Shown piece by piece: positions 43,549 through 55,974 of a stretch of DNA of 64,000 nucleotides. The stretch's first letter is position 1. Each line of letters starts with the position of its first letter. The translations under genes were made by a program, and so were the position numbers. Below the pieces are notes generated by a model. The model saw only the letters and a list, made by a program, of their open reading frames with translations. It searched no databases and was not told the origin of the DNA. Source of the stretch: Prillingera fragicola (taxonomy: Eukaryota > Basidiomycota > Tremellomycetes > Trichosporonales > Trichosporonaceae); the NCBI GenBank assembly GCA_002335605.1, contig BEDY01000014.1, positions 186,001 through 250,000 of the forward strand. The letters run 5' to 3'.

Positions 43549-44794
43549 ATGGACAACTCTGTAGAGGCAAACGTTTCGGCTGTAGGTCAAGTGAACTAGT
43601 CACGGCTGCACTGACATCCAGCATCGCGAGCTCCTGCAGTCTATACAGGCACTCGACTATGCCAAGCCCACTATGGTGCAGGTCAAGCAGCAGCTGCTCA
43701 GGACAGTGGACGAAATCAGCGCTGAGACTGCCAAGCTAAAGCAGTACGAGGAAGCTACGTGAGTTGGCTCCAGCGGGGTCTGTACGTGCGTGTGCTAATT
43801 GAAGTCGCAAAGAGTTCAAGGACTGGGAGAACATCAAATCGCGAACGCACAAGCGGCTATGGGTCAAAATTAAGAACCCAACCGGGCACAAGGAGACACT
43901 GTCAGCCATGGCCGAGAAGGAGGAAAAGGAATATGTCGAGGCGTTTGGCAAAGAGCAGGGATGTCGCAACCGTCTCGAACTGCTCTTGCAGCAGCGTGAC
44001 GAGCTCACCAAGGCCGCCGACGACTTGAAACCCTTCGTCGAGCAGCATGCTCAGCTTCGCGCGCAGCTGGAGGACCTCTACAAGCGTGTGTTCGAAGGCC
44101 CCACTCCTTCCTACCCAGAAGAGGACCAAGCCGAGAGGGCTTACCACAACTGCGTATCAAACTACGACATGGTGAGCCGCCAATGCTGCAGCTTAAGCTA
44201 ACCTGCAGCTCCAAACTCAGCTCACGAAGGAAGCGCGCGCGCAGAAGCTCATAGATAATGCCGCACAGTACATGGTAGCAGCCGTTCGTGCGTGCCGATC
44301 TGTGAGTACTTTCCTCCTCCTTCAGTTCGTGCTGCTGATGAGATAAGGCTGAGAGCTACTCGCAATGGGATATGATGGGCGGAGGTGCAATGTCAGATAT
44401 GATGGAGCGCTCCGAGCTCGCCAACGCACAGCGTTTCAGCGACCAGGCCCGATTGTCAGTCGAGCAGGCTCGTTCGCTCTCGCCACAGCTCCCAGGCTTG
44501 AGTGGTGTGAACGTTGCACAGGGTAACCTCATGTCCGACGTCTTCTTCGACAACATCTTTACCGACTATTCGTTCCACAAGAAGATTCAGGCCAGCGCCA
44601 TGGATCTCAACCGCCAGGCTATGCAGTTGCAGAAGATCTGCCACACTGCCGCCTCGCGTGTCCATGACTTGATGAGCCAGACCAAGCAGGCTGGAAACGA
44701 CCTTGAGCGTGCTCGTGAGACGCTTGAGAGCACCCGCGAGACTATTATGGTCAACGCTGGCAACGCGCCACCACCTATGTACGCTCCGAACTAA
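43549..44794 (+). CDS. Conserved-looking coiled-coil protein of unknown function
   Basis: About 357 residues in five exons; family not recognised. Exon 1 is short (MDNSVEANVSA). The rest is almost wholly helical: HRELLQSIQALDYAKPTMVQ, KEFKDWENIKSRTHKRLWVK, LELLLQQRDELTKAADDLK and a last helical bundle. A Met/Gly-rich linker (SQWDMMGGGAMSDMMERSE) joins the N- and C-terminal bundles. The end is MVNAGNAPPPMYAPN. The tight exon structure, with four in-phase introns (acceptors include CTAATTGAAG and CTGATGAGATAAG), shows that it is a real gene. Its build recalls membrane-bending or scaffold proteins such as eisosome or BAR-like components, but that is only a shape-based guess. Confidence 0.82.
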
Positions 44795-45164
44795 AAGGAG
44801 ACTGTAAAGTGAAGGAGTTTTGCAACCGTATTCAACCTTCTTCAAGCCACTAGTGACCCATTTGATGTATACCTGTAGATGTGGCATAGGGTCAGTGGAT
44901 CCGTGGCCCATCGCCGCCATCAAGCTCGTGAGCCCATAAGACATAAGCCTACTGTACATTTACATAGGTACTGGTGAAGCACCAACAATCAATAACAATT
45001 CTGTTACGTAACTAGGTGGCACGTGGTCTAAATCTACATGTACATTAAACGCTCCTCCCACATATGACGGGATCAATTCGAAATCCTCTGCCAAACTGGA
45101 AAAGGAGGATTGTCCGCGCGTAAAGTGGACTCTATCCCTCAAGAGCGGCACCCACGACGTCAAA
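44795..45164. other. Intergenic, promoter of RPL42
   Basis: About 370 bp. No gene is seen. It should contain the 3' UTR of the coiled-coil gene and the ribosomal protein promoter. Confidence 0.45.
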
Positions 45165-46046
<882 letters not shown>

Positions 46047-46736
46047 TCTAATTCCTGAAGAGCAGGATGATGGCTGTAGACATATAGGGCGCTATCTTTG
46101 CGAGCTGCTGCGTACCCATGCAGCAACCTTTATATGCGTGGTTTGGGGCGGGACAGAGATGGAGCGGATGGGGTGTGGCGAGCAGGGAGGGTCAAGACGC
46201 TGTCGCAGTGGTACGCATGCTGGCATGAGGGACTGCGATGCGGGGAACGAGCAGGAGCTGGCGGGGTTGGAGAGGGGCGGGAGATGGCAGTGGAGATGGC
46301 AGCGGAGACGAGCATTGTGGCAGTGACCAGCAGTCTTTGAGGCAAGTGAGGCAGAAGGAACGTTGCAGTGGGAATGCCTTGCTGCAACTGGACCAGCATA
46401 GGCTGCACTCGTACATCGGCACTGGGCAGTGGTCGTGCATGAGTTACCCCACGTACCCCCAGCGATACCGGCGGCGCCGATGAGGAGCAGGTGGGGTACT
46501 GGTCGGTCAGCCTCGGAACCAAAAAGTCTGGAATGAGCTGATATCTGGAACGAGCACCTCCACCGATCGCGTGCTTTGACGACCCACCATGGACTGTTGC
46601 TGACAACTCATCTCCTCATGCATTCATAATCTCTTTTCACAGCTGACTGGTACTAACAGTCGAGTAGCAAGGTCATAATCACACTCTCAGCATTACTTTA
46701 GACACCCAATCACAGCTACAACCTCCAACCCCCGCC
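46047..46736. other. Intergenic, no gene seen
   Basis: About 690 bp between RPL42 and MET16 on the same strand. Short overlapping frames on both strands show no domain. The right end is the MET16 promoter; no Met4/Cbf1-type CACGTG was noticed. Confidence 0.4.
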
Positions 46737-47678
46737 ATGTCCGACAACACCCTCACCCCCCAGTATACCCCGGAGCAGATTGCCGAGTTCAACAAGCAGC
46801 TCGACGGCAAGACCCCGCAGGATGTGCTCGCCTGGGCTCTCGACAACATTGATGGTCTTTACCAGACCACTGCTTTCGGCCTGTATGTGGCACCATACTA
46901 CTGTCCAACCATGCTGACGTAGTAGAACCGGCTTGGCCGCCCTCGACATGGTGTCCAAGCTGTCGCTTGACCGTGAAGAGACCCACCTCGTTCCCTTGGT
47001 GCGTTGCCTGCCATATTCCAGCAGCTGACGCTAGATCTTCCTCGACACCCTGCACCACTTTCCCGAGACTGTCCAGCTCGCCACCGTCGCGTCGGACAAC
47101 TACCTCGCCCCTCTGCATACCTACGCGCCACCTGGTGTGTCGACCGCGGACGAGTTTAGTGCAAAGTACGGCGACAAGCTCTGGGAGACTGACGAGGCGA
47201 GCTACGACTACCTTGTCAAGGTCGAGCCTGCTGCGCGCGCGTACAAGGAGCTCGGTGTTCGTGCCGTTATCACGGGCAGGAGGCGGAGCCAGGGTGCGGA
47301 CCGCGCGGATCTCAAGGTCATTGAGGTTGACGAGCGGGGTTTGATCAAGATTAACCCTCTTATCACTTGGTCCTTCAAGGAGGTCAAGGAGTACATTGAC
47401 AAGGAGTGCGTTTTGCTATTGGCTTGAGGAGCCGTCGCTGACTTTGCAGGGGCGTCCCATACAACTCATTGCTCGACAAGGGTTACCGCTCCATTGGCGA
47501 CTGGCACTCCACTGCCGTTCCGGACCCGAACTCTGTAGCTTCAGACGCCGGCGAGCGCAGCGGCCGATGGCAGGGCAAGGGCAAGTCGGAGTGTGGCCTG
47601 CACACAAACTACTTTGAGATGAAGAAGCAGTTTGAGGCCAAGGCTGCTGCTGCCGCCGCCACCGGAGCCGACGCGTAG
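46737..47678 (+). CDS. MET16: Phosphoadenylyl-sulfate (PAPS) reductase
   Basis: Cytosolic enzyme that uses thioredoxin to reduce PAPS to sulfite in sulfate assimilation. About 270 residues in four exons. The start reads MSDNTLTPQYTPEQIAEFNK. The PAPS-binding loop is TTAFGLTGLAALDMVSKLS, assembled across the first intron. Next come IFLDTLHHFPETVQL and the RRRSQGADRADLKVIEVDE block with its conserved Arg-rich loop. INPLITWSFKEVKEYIDKEG leads to VPYNSLLDKGYRSIGDWHST. The single catalytic cysteine lies in KSECGLHTNYFEM; there is no iron-sulfur CC pair, so this is the fungal PAPS type rather than the APS type. An Ala-rich tail closes the protein. Control by methionine supply is expected from the pathway. 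Confidence 0.95.
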
Positions 47679-48207
47679 ATGATAGACCTTGTTTTGTATC
47701 CCGTACGAGTGGAGATAGCTCCCAGTGCCATGCATCACCAAGCATGACAGTTTAGCTTCTCGATGAGCAATGCGCATGCATGCTATGCTCTTCGACAAGC
47801 TTTAACAGTATTTGCATGCATGAGGTGGCGTTGTCGGGTTTTGGGCCAATGAGCTGGGAGGCGAAACTGGTCATCCTCCACTTGGTGCACACGTTCCTCG
47901 ACTTGGTCTTGTCAACACTACCCCACACGTTTGCTCCCATCCTACACTTCTCATTCTACTCCATATCCATCTCGCGCTGTGGAATACTTTCTGTACTCGG
48001 TCTAGCATACATCCCTACTCGTAACCGTCGCCCTCCCCTGTCGACCACCCCGGCAGCATCCAATCTAGCCCAGCCGTCGACGACAACGTCGCGAGCTAGG
48101 CTAAATCCTCAGATTCCGCCGTCTCGTCGCGAACAGCAGCAGGTCGTCACATCGACCTCTTCTGTCGCGAACCAGACGACGCGCAGTCTGAGCGCACACA
48201 CCATCGC
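47679..48207. other. Intergenic, promoter of the RCC1/BTB gene
   Basis: About 530 bp. Frames here have no domain. No gene is called. Confidence 0.45.
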
Positions 48208-51200
48208 ATGCCCAACCTCCACGCGCACTACTACCACGGCAACGTCAAGGCGTTCCGACACGAGCTCGATGGGACCGCCGCCGCCGGCGCTGCCGCAGCG
48301 CTAAACGGCGCATCCGGGGCCAACGGCGCAAACGGAAACACTGGCAGCAGTCTCAACCCGGGAAGCGCAAGCGGGGGCCGCTCGTGGCAGGGTGGCTTTG
48401 TGCATGCGGCGCCAGCAAAGGCTGATCCAAACGAGCGCGATGCTCTCGGCAGGACGTGAGTAGCTCCGCGCCACCACCCTATGACGCCCCACCGCTGACA
48501 AGTCCGCCCAGCGTCCTTCATATCGCAGCCGCAACACCCACGCAGCAAGCCTACAACTTCTTCGCAGTGCTTCTCCGCAACCCGAATCTGTCTGTGAATC
48601 TGCAGGACTATGAGTCGGGCTACACGGCGCTGCACCGCGCGTTGTATGCGGGCAACATTCGCGCCGCGAGGGATCTCCTCGCTCGCAGCGACACGGACAT
48701 CTCGATCAAGGATTCAGAGGGCCTGACACCGTTCGATCTGTACAACGGTACAGTGGAAGGGGTGAGTGCAGGTCGTCGAGGCATGTGGCTAATGACAGAC
48801 CAACCCTCCCTCTGGCGCTTCAGAAGGCACCGACCTCTACACCTGGGGCGTTAACCGTGAGTTTGCCACCCAATCTTTCCCCGTGTGGTGACTGACCCCT
48901 GTCGCAGGCAACTATGCACTCGGTATCGGAGACTCGTCCGACAAGGCGTTCCCCGATCGCGTGCATCTTCTCACCCAGAAGCAGGCCAGCGACCGGCCCG
49001 ACCCGGCCGAGCGCTTCTTCAATGTTGGCGTCCAGGATGTCGAAATGTCGAAACTGCACACGGGTGTGCTCACGACCGAATCTCGTGGAAACTTGAGTCT
49101 CTGCGGCTTTGGAAATGGGGGACGTCTCGGTCGCGCCGTCCACTCGCAGCTCAGCCTCACTCCCCTGCCCGACTTCCCTCACCAGGTCACTGCGCTCGCG
49201 CTGGGTCAGGACCACTCGCTCGCCCTGACGTCTGGAGGTTACATTCTCGCCTGGGGAAACAACCGCTTCGCCCAGCTTGGATACCCCATGGACGCACCGG
49301 ATAGGCCAAATCCATTCGCCAAGGAAGGCGACGAGCTCATCCAAACTACGCCAAAGAGGATTATCGGCCCGCTGAAGAAGGAGTTTGTGCGCGGTGTCGC
49401 AGCAGGTCGCATGTCCAGCGCGTGCTGGACGGCAGACGCACTGTGGACGTGGGGCACAAACCTCGGGCATCTTGGGTACGAGAAGGCTGGCACGCCCATC
49501 CAGGTCAACCCTAGGAAGGTCACTGCCATCTCGGAGACTGTGATTGACGTCGCGCTGTCAGACTACGCCATGATCTGTATTCTTGACAACCACGAGGTGT
49601 TGTGTTTTCACCACGACACGCATTTCAAGATCAGCTTTGGTGGCCCGCAGCGCTCGCTCAAGGCGCCTAAAAACCCAGGGCAGGTCAACCTCGACCCAAA
49701 CATTGTCAAGGTTACGAGCCGTGGCCAAATGTTCGCGACGCTGTCCAAGGCAGGCGATGTGTGCACCTTCCAGCTCCCGCATCCTTCCGAGGAGGCGACA
49801 AAGGACATTCGCGACAGGCACGTAACCGTCAAGCCCCAGATCATGTGGGCGTTGCGCAAAAACTTTACTGCAGTCAAGGACATGGCTCTGGGCGGTGACG
49901 GCACGATCATCATCTGCACACACTCGGGCCACGTGTTTGTCCGTCAGCGTGGCAAGACTGGCTCGGCAAAGTACAAGCGCATCCCGTATTTGCAGCGTAT
50001 CATAAAGGTCGCCGCAAACGACTCGGGTGCGTTTGCTGCGGTCCGCATCGACGCTCGTCCTACGGCCATTACGCTGAAGGGCAAGACTCTCGAGGAGGAT
50101 CTGTTCCTTTTGCAACCGCACATCCGGCGGTTCGAGAGCCAGATGAACGCCGAAGACTTCGACAGGCAGATCAAGGCTGCTGCGCTTGGACAGCAGATCG
50201 ACCCCGACGACGAAGAGAGTGCGGTGGATTCGGCAGCTCACGATACTTTTGTGGCTGTAGCATTGTGTCAGATCCTGAGCCGCTGGCAGGCCACCAACGC
50301 CGAGTCGCTGTTTGCGTGGTCCGAGTCCCTACTTGGCAGTGACGTGAGCGTTGTTGTGGGCGAAATCTCGATTCCGGCACACAGCGTGATTCTGTCGCTT
50401 CGTTCGGATGTGTTCAGAAAGCTGCTCAACGGGTCCGAAACAGCAGAGAAGATTGCCGTGCACCGCGAAGGCGACGCCTACACTGTCAACATGGACGCGT
50501 GTCACCCCCTTGTCGCCCTGCTGCTGTTGCAGTACGTATACTCGGATGACATGGCGGCTGTCTGGGACTCGCGCGTGGCGTACGTCCTGCAGACAAAGTT
50601 CAAGGACTTGGCCCTGCCGCTTACACAGGTCAAGGCGGATATCAAGCATTTCGCCGAGGTGCTCGAGCTTGCGCCGCTTTTGCCAGTGCTTGCGCTCCAG
50701 TCAAAGTCGACTATCTCGACCAAGACACTGGCGAACGACCTGGCATCTTTCTTCACCAAGACTAGCACACCGCCCTCCAAGGCCTGCGACATTGTCATTG
50801 TGCTCGCAGATCGCGAGGTCGCGTGCCAGTCTGTGCTTTTGCGCGCACGGTGCCCGTTCTTCGAGGCATTCTTCGCCGACCGTGACTGGACGCTCAACCG
50901 CCGCGAAGATGGAAAGGTCGTTGTCGACATGGATCATCTGCGCTGGCGCCCCATGGCGCTCGTGTTCAAGTTTATCCACGAGGGCGTCGAGGACGACTTG
51001 TTTGACTACCTCCACCAGGAGACTCTGGACGAGTTCCTTGACTTTGTCTTCGAGGTGCTTGCCGCTGCGACAGAGCTGCTCATGGACAGGCTTGTGCTCG
51101 TGTGCTCGCGTGTCATAGCCAAGCACTGCAACCCTTACAATGCGGCGGCTCTTGCTACCGAGGCATCTTTCTATCAGGCTACGACGCTCAAGAACGCACT

Positions 51201-52785
51201 GTTCGACTACATCAGTTCATGTCTGGAGACAATGCTCGAGTCGGGTCTCCTAGACGACATGGAGGACGATGTCTTGCGTGACCTGTCAACTGTCATTGCG
51301 CGCAAGCAGAGCGATAAGAGTGTCCTCCCGCGCTCTGGCCTTCTTGTCGATGAGGTCATGGCAAAGCATCGCGATTGGCTCGCACTCCAGGACATTCCTA
51401 CACCTCGGGTGCGGGTTCCGACAAAATGGAAACCGAGGTCGCCGCTCCTGCAACCCCATGACCGGCGAGCGTCAGGCATGTCGCCTCTCAGCACCCCAGA
51501 CTTGAAGCCGCTGCAGCCCGCCAACGCCGTTGAGGAAATGTTCTCGATGGACGAGGACCACTCTCCATCAACCCAGGCCGTGGGGGGCAGCGATACACCA
51601 CGTACGCGCCCTATGACCCCGCTGAGCCTGTCCGCAGGCCAGGGACCGGGGTCGAGCAAGACGCTGGTCTGGAAGTCCAGGACGGTTGAGTCCGAAAAGG
51701 TGGACTTGAGGAGCATCATGGCAGAAGCGGCGGCAACCAAGACTCCGCGCGCTAGCACGCCGTCGACCCCAGCTCGTCCTGGAGCACGGAATGTTCCTGG
51801 CTCGTCGCCGGTACTGGGCCCCTCGACACCGAGGTCGATCGTGCCGCCCTTGTCCAGCGGAGGCACTCCTTGGCGTACGGTTGATCAGCGCAAGACGTCG
51901 CTGTCAGCTGTGCAGTCCCAACAGCAGTCATCGTCGCCTTTGTCGGCCTCGCCGCTGGCTTCCGCTCGTGCCTCCGGATCACAGGCATCTCCTGCCCCGG
52001 GATCTCAGCGCGCCGGCCTCATTACCCCAATGAAACAGGCTATGCCCTCCGGCTCAGTCCGCCGCGCGGGAACCGGCGCAGCGTGGACCACTCCAACCTA
52101 CTCGTCCCCGCCACCGCCCGCCCCTATGCCTAGCACATCTCCTATTGCCGCGTCAGGTTCGAGCGTCACGCAGTCGTTCTCTCTTCTGGCAATCCAGCAG
52201 GAAGAGCGCGATGCCGCTAACCGCCTCGCACGCGGTAAGACTATCAAGTCGTTTGCCGAGATCCAGGCGGAGGAGGCTGAGGAACGCGCCGCGGCTGCTG
52301 AAAAGTCGCGCGAGGAAGAGTTCCAGCGCTGGTGGGCGGAGGAGCAGTCGCGCTCTCAGCCGAACGGGCAAGGGGCTGCTTCCGGGAGTGGAGGTGCAGG
52401 CAGGGGACGCGGAAGAGGCCAGAAGAGGGTGCCAAACCGTGGCGCAAAGGGAGGCAGAGCGAGCCGTGGTGGTGCGGCAGGAGCAAATGGTGATGGTGGT
52501 GAACCACCTGCTGCGACTGGCAGCGGCGTTGAAGGCTCTCCCGGAGGTGGGGAAAGCAGCCGAGGCGGAGGCGGGGCTGGCCGGGGAAGAGGAGGTGGCC
52601 GCGGCAAGTCGACTCGCAGTGGCCGTGGCGGAGCTGGAGGTGAACGGACCAACGGCGGCGGCGATGGAGGCATTTCTCACAGCGAAGGTGGAGGTGGTGG
52701 TGAGGGAGGAGGCGGAGCTGGCGGTGAGCGTCGTAACCGGCGTCCTGCCAAGCCGCGTGGAGGGGGCGGGGCAGTCAAAGCATAG
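48208..52785 (+). CDS. Ankyrin-RCC1-BTB-BTB protein (IBTK-like) with RGG tail
   Basis: Very large protein of about 1,480 residues in four exons; the last exon alone is about 3.9 kb. Two ankyrin repeats (VLHIAAATPTQQAYNFF; GYTALHRALYAGNIRAARDL) follow an Ala/Gly/Asn-rich N-terminus. RCC1-type repeats come next: DLYTWGVN, LCGFGNGGRLGR, ILAWGNNRFAQLGY, LWTWGTNLGHLGY. Then two BTB/POZ domains start at DVSVVVGEISIPAHSVILSL and CDIVIVLADREVACQSVLLR. This order is that of inhibitor-of-Btk (IBTK), a Cullin-3 substrate adaptor in animals. A long Ser/Pro-rich region follows, then an ERDAANRLARGKTIKSFAE motif block like the conserved IBTK C-terminal helix, and a Gly/Arg-rich tail (about 52375-52785) with RGG/GRG repeats. 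A ubiquitin-ligase adaptor role is inferred from domain order only. The gene lies 184 bp before OCT1. Confidence 0.9.
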
Positions 52786-52969
52786 AGCAGCACTAGTCAT
52801 ATCTCGCAATGCATATCCCACAACAGGTTGTAATCTTAGCAAAAAGCACTCTGCCACCGCCGTGCCCGGTTGCGCCACTCACCCAGGAATCAATCTCGAA
52901 AAGGTCCGTTGTCAGCCGACCGCTATCTACTCTCTTTCTCTCTTCACATTTAAAACCCATACCCCCAAA

Positions 52970-55437
52970 ATGGCATCTCGCAGCACTCTCAGCGCTGCGC
53001 GTGCCCTCTCACCACACCTGCGGCAGCGCGCGGCCGCCGCCGTAGCCAGTGTCGCCCGCTCGTCTCCACTTTTGCGGCGCTCCTTGGCCGTTGCCGCTGG
53101 CCCGTCTCGGAACCGCCTAGCAACAGCGACAGCCCCTCTCGACCGCTTCCCTTCCATCCCGCCCGTGTCCACACGCAAGCAGGACGACGACGGCGACGTG
53201 CGCCACCTTTTCGATACAAACTACATCCCGACCTCGGCCTCGCCGACTGGTCTCTTCACCTTGGGCCCACTCACGAACCCGCGCAACATGCAGGCGCTGA
53301 CTGAGCGGACACTCGTGCATGCGCAGGCGATTGTGGATCGGATCAGCCGTGCGCGCGACGACCCGTCTGGCAAGGAGCTGCGGCTGGTGGTCAAGAACCT
53401 GGACCGGCTCAGTGACTTGCTGTGTGGTGTTATCGACATGTGCGAGCTCGTGCGCAACACCCACCCCGAGGACCGGTGGGTTGCCGAGGCCGACCGCGCG
53501 TACGAGAGGCTCTGCAGCTTTATGAACGGGCTTAACACCGACCGAGGACTGTTCGAGGCTCTCGTTGCGACGCTAGAGGCGAAGCACGAGCCGCCCCACA
53601 GTCACGCCGAGACGCAGGTGGCCTTGACGTTTTTGCGCGACTTTGAGAAGAGCGGTATCGATCTGCCCGCGGGGCCGCGTGCGCGGTTCGTCCAGCTGAG
53701 TGACAGTATTCTGTCGTTGGGCAGGACTTTTCTCAGCACTGCGTCAAGTGGACCTCCGCAGCAACCCCTTATCGAGATTGACCAGCCGGACCGCCTGCAG
53801 GACGGCTTGGGAGCCAACTTTGTTCGTTCACTGCCCCAGCGCCGCGGCAAGGCCCTCGTTGTGCCGGGCAGCTGGGAGGCGCAAATGATTGTGCGCTTTG
53901 CGCGCGACGCCGAGCTCCGCCAGCAGGCGTACATTGCCAACAACCAGAGCGACCCAGAGCGTGTCGAGGTGCTCGAGCAGTTGCTTGCTCAGCGCGCCGA
54001 GCTTGCTGGTGTGCTCGGCAAGTCGAACTGGGCAGAGGTTGCGCTGGTGGACAAGATGGCAAAGAACCCCGAAAATGTCTGGGAATTCCTCTCCTCGCTG
54101 GCCGAGCACCACAAACCCCAGGCAGCCGCCGATGTCGCCACCCTCCAGCGTCTCAAGGCGCAGTCGATCACTGGCATTGCATTCCCCGAGGAGCTCGGCA
54201 CTGCTCATCTGCCTCCCTTGAGCGCATGGGACCGCGACTACTTTTCCGAACGCTACGTCTCGTCGCTTGCACCCGCATCACTCTCCCCTCTCGCCCCCTA
54301 CCTCTCCACGGGCACTGTCCTCCGTGGTCTTTCGCGTCTCTTCTCTCGGCTGTATGGCATCTCTTTCCGCCCCGCTGCCGTCGCACCAGGAGAGGTCTGG
54401 CACCCAAGCGTGCGCCGCCTGGACGTTGTCGACGAAAACGAAGGCACTATCGGCGTCATCTACTTTGACCTATTCTCGCGAGACGGCAAGCCACCCAACG
54501 CCGCGCACTACACTGTGCGCTGCAGCAGGCGAGTGGACGACGACGATCTCGCAGGCGACGGATTGCCGCAGGGTTGGGACTCGCGCTGGGGGCCAGGTCT
54601 TGAGACCGAGGGCGAGACGATGAACGGCCGCGAAGGACGGTTCCAGCTGCCCATCGTGGTGCTCACGACCGACTTTGGAGTTGTCGAGGCTGACAGGCCG
54701 GCGCTGCTTGGCTGGCACGAGGTCGAGACCCTGTTCCACGAGATGGGACACGCCATGCACTGTGAGTTGTCTGATACACAGTCTGAACGTAGGCGGTGAC
54801 TAACTTTGCAGCCATGATAGGCCGCACCGAGTACCACAATGTCTCTGGCACGCGATGCGCCACTGACTTTGTCGAGCTCCCGTCCATCCTCATGGAGCAC
54901 TTTGTGGCCTCTCCCTCAGTCCTTGGCCTCTTTGCCGAGCACTACCAGACTGGCGAGCCCTTGCCGGTGCAGCTCCTCCAGTCGCACCTGTCCCTTCAGC
55001 AGTCGTTTGCCGCACTCGAGACCCACGGCCAGATCATCATGGCCATGCTCGACCAGCGCTACCACTCGCTGCTCCCTGGAGACGCTGTCGACAGCTCTGC
55101 TGTGCACGCCGCTCTGCAAACCTCGGCAGGCGTCTTTGCCCCGGTTGACGGAACTGCATGGCAGACCCAGTTTGGCCACTTGTTTGGCTATGGCGCAACG
55201 TACTACTCGTACCTGTTTGACCGCGCAATTGCAGGCAAGGTGTTTGAGTCGCTGTTCGCCAACGACCCCTTGAGCCGCGACAGTGGTCATCTGCTCAAGG
55301 AGGGCCTGCTCAAGTGGGGCGGCGGTCGGGATCCATGGGAGATGGTGGGCCAGGTCGTTGGCGGCACCGAGGGGGAGATCATTGCCCGAGGCGACGAGAA
55401 GGCCATGGAGGTCGTCGGCGGTTGGACCATCAAGTAG
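52970..55437 (+). CDS. OCT1: Mitochondrial intermediate peptidase (M3 metallopeptidase)
   Basis: Zinc peptidase of the mitochondrial matrix that removes an N-terminal octapeptide from imported precursors after MPP cleavage. About 806 residues in two exons. The start at 52970 begins an Arg/Ala/Ser-rich, acid-free presequence ([20 protein letters not shown]). The catalytic site is [12 protein letters not shown] at the end of exon 1; the intron (about 54761-54811, ending CTAACTTTGCAG) joins it to [20 protein letters not shown], where the Glu of VELPS supplies the third zinc ligand. The block [19 protein letters not shown] precedes the site. The C-terminus carries [20 protein letters not shown], with the Tyr/His residues that line the pocket. 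Length fits the family. Confidence 0.95.
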
Positions 55438-55974
55438 CCTCTCTCCCAGGCTTGGTCTGCTTAAGCTTCTCATCCGAAGGGACCATTTTAGATCCGCCTG
55501 CATCCGCAACAGTAGGTCGGCCTAGTACCTCACATTCAGCATAACCCCGTCTACGCGGCGTCATTCATCCCTCTTTGTATCTCGTAGTCATGATGCATCT
55601 CTCACCAAGCCTGAGGGGCCTTCCGCTAGCACCGGGACTGCCCTGGCACACGACACATGCGCACTGCTCGACGACAGATCTCGACGGGACAGACGTACGT
55701 CAGATCTTTATTAATTGCATGTTGCCTTGGCATGTGGCGGCGGCGGTCGCCGCCTGTTTTCCTGTACGTTGTTCCTATGTTGCCAGTCATGTCGTCCAAT
55801 ACTTGTCCCTCCCCCCGTCGGCGTGTCCCACTCGTGTGCACCCTCCAAGTTTGACATTGGCAGTTGTCTCTCGTCAGCTATTCACTATTACCGCCCACTT
55901 GGGAAGAGATGATCGCCTCGACATTCTGACCTACGAGAGGAGGAGCAACTCTCCCGCCTTCCAACCGCGACACC
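55438..55974. other. Intergenic, no gene seen
   Basis: About 540 bp between OCT1 and the F-box-like gene on the same strand. No coherent coding signal. Confidence 0.45.

Noticed and set aside
52145..54799. An 884-codon plus-strand frame that could suggest a fusion of the RCC1/BTB protein and OCT1
   Set aside because: Its first part is an off-frame reading of the RGG-encoding exon. The true OCT1 start at 52970 has a mitochondrial presequence, and the RCC1/BTB gene has its own stop at 52785.
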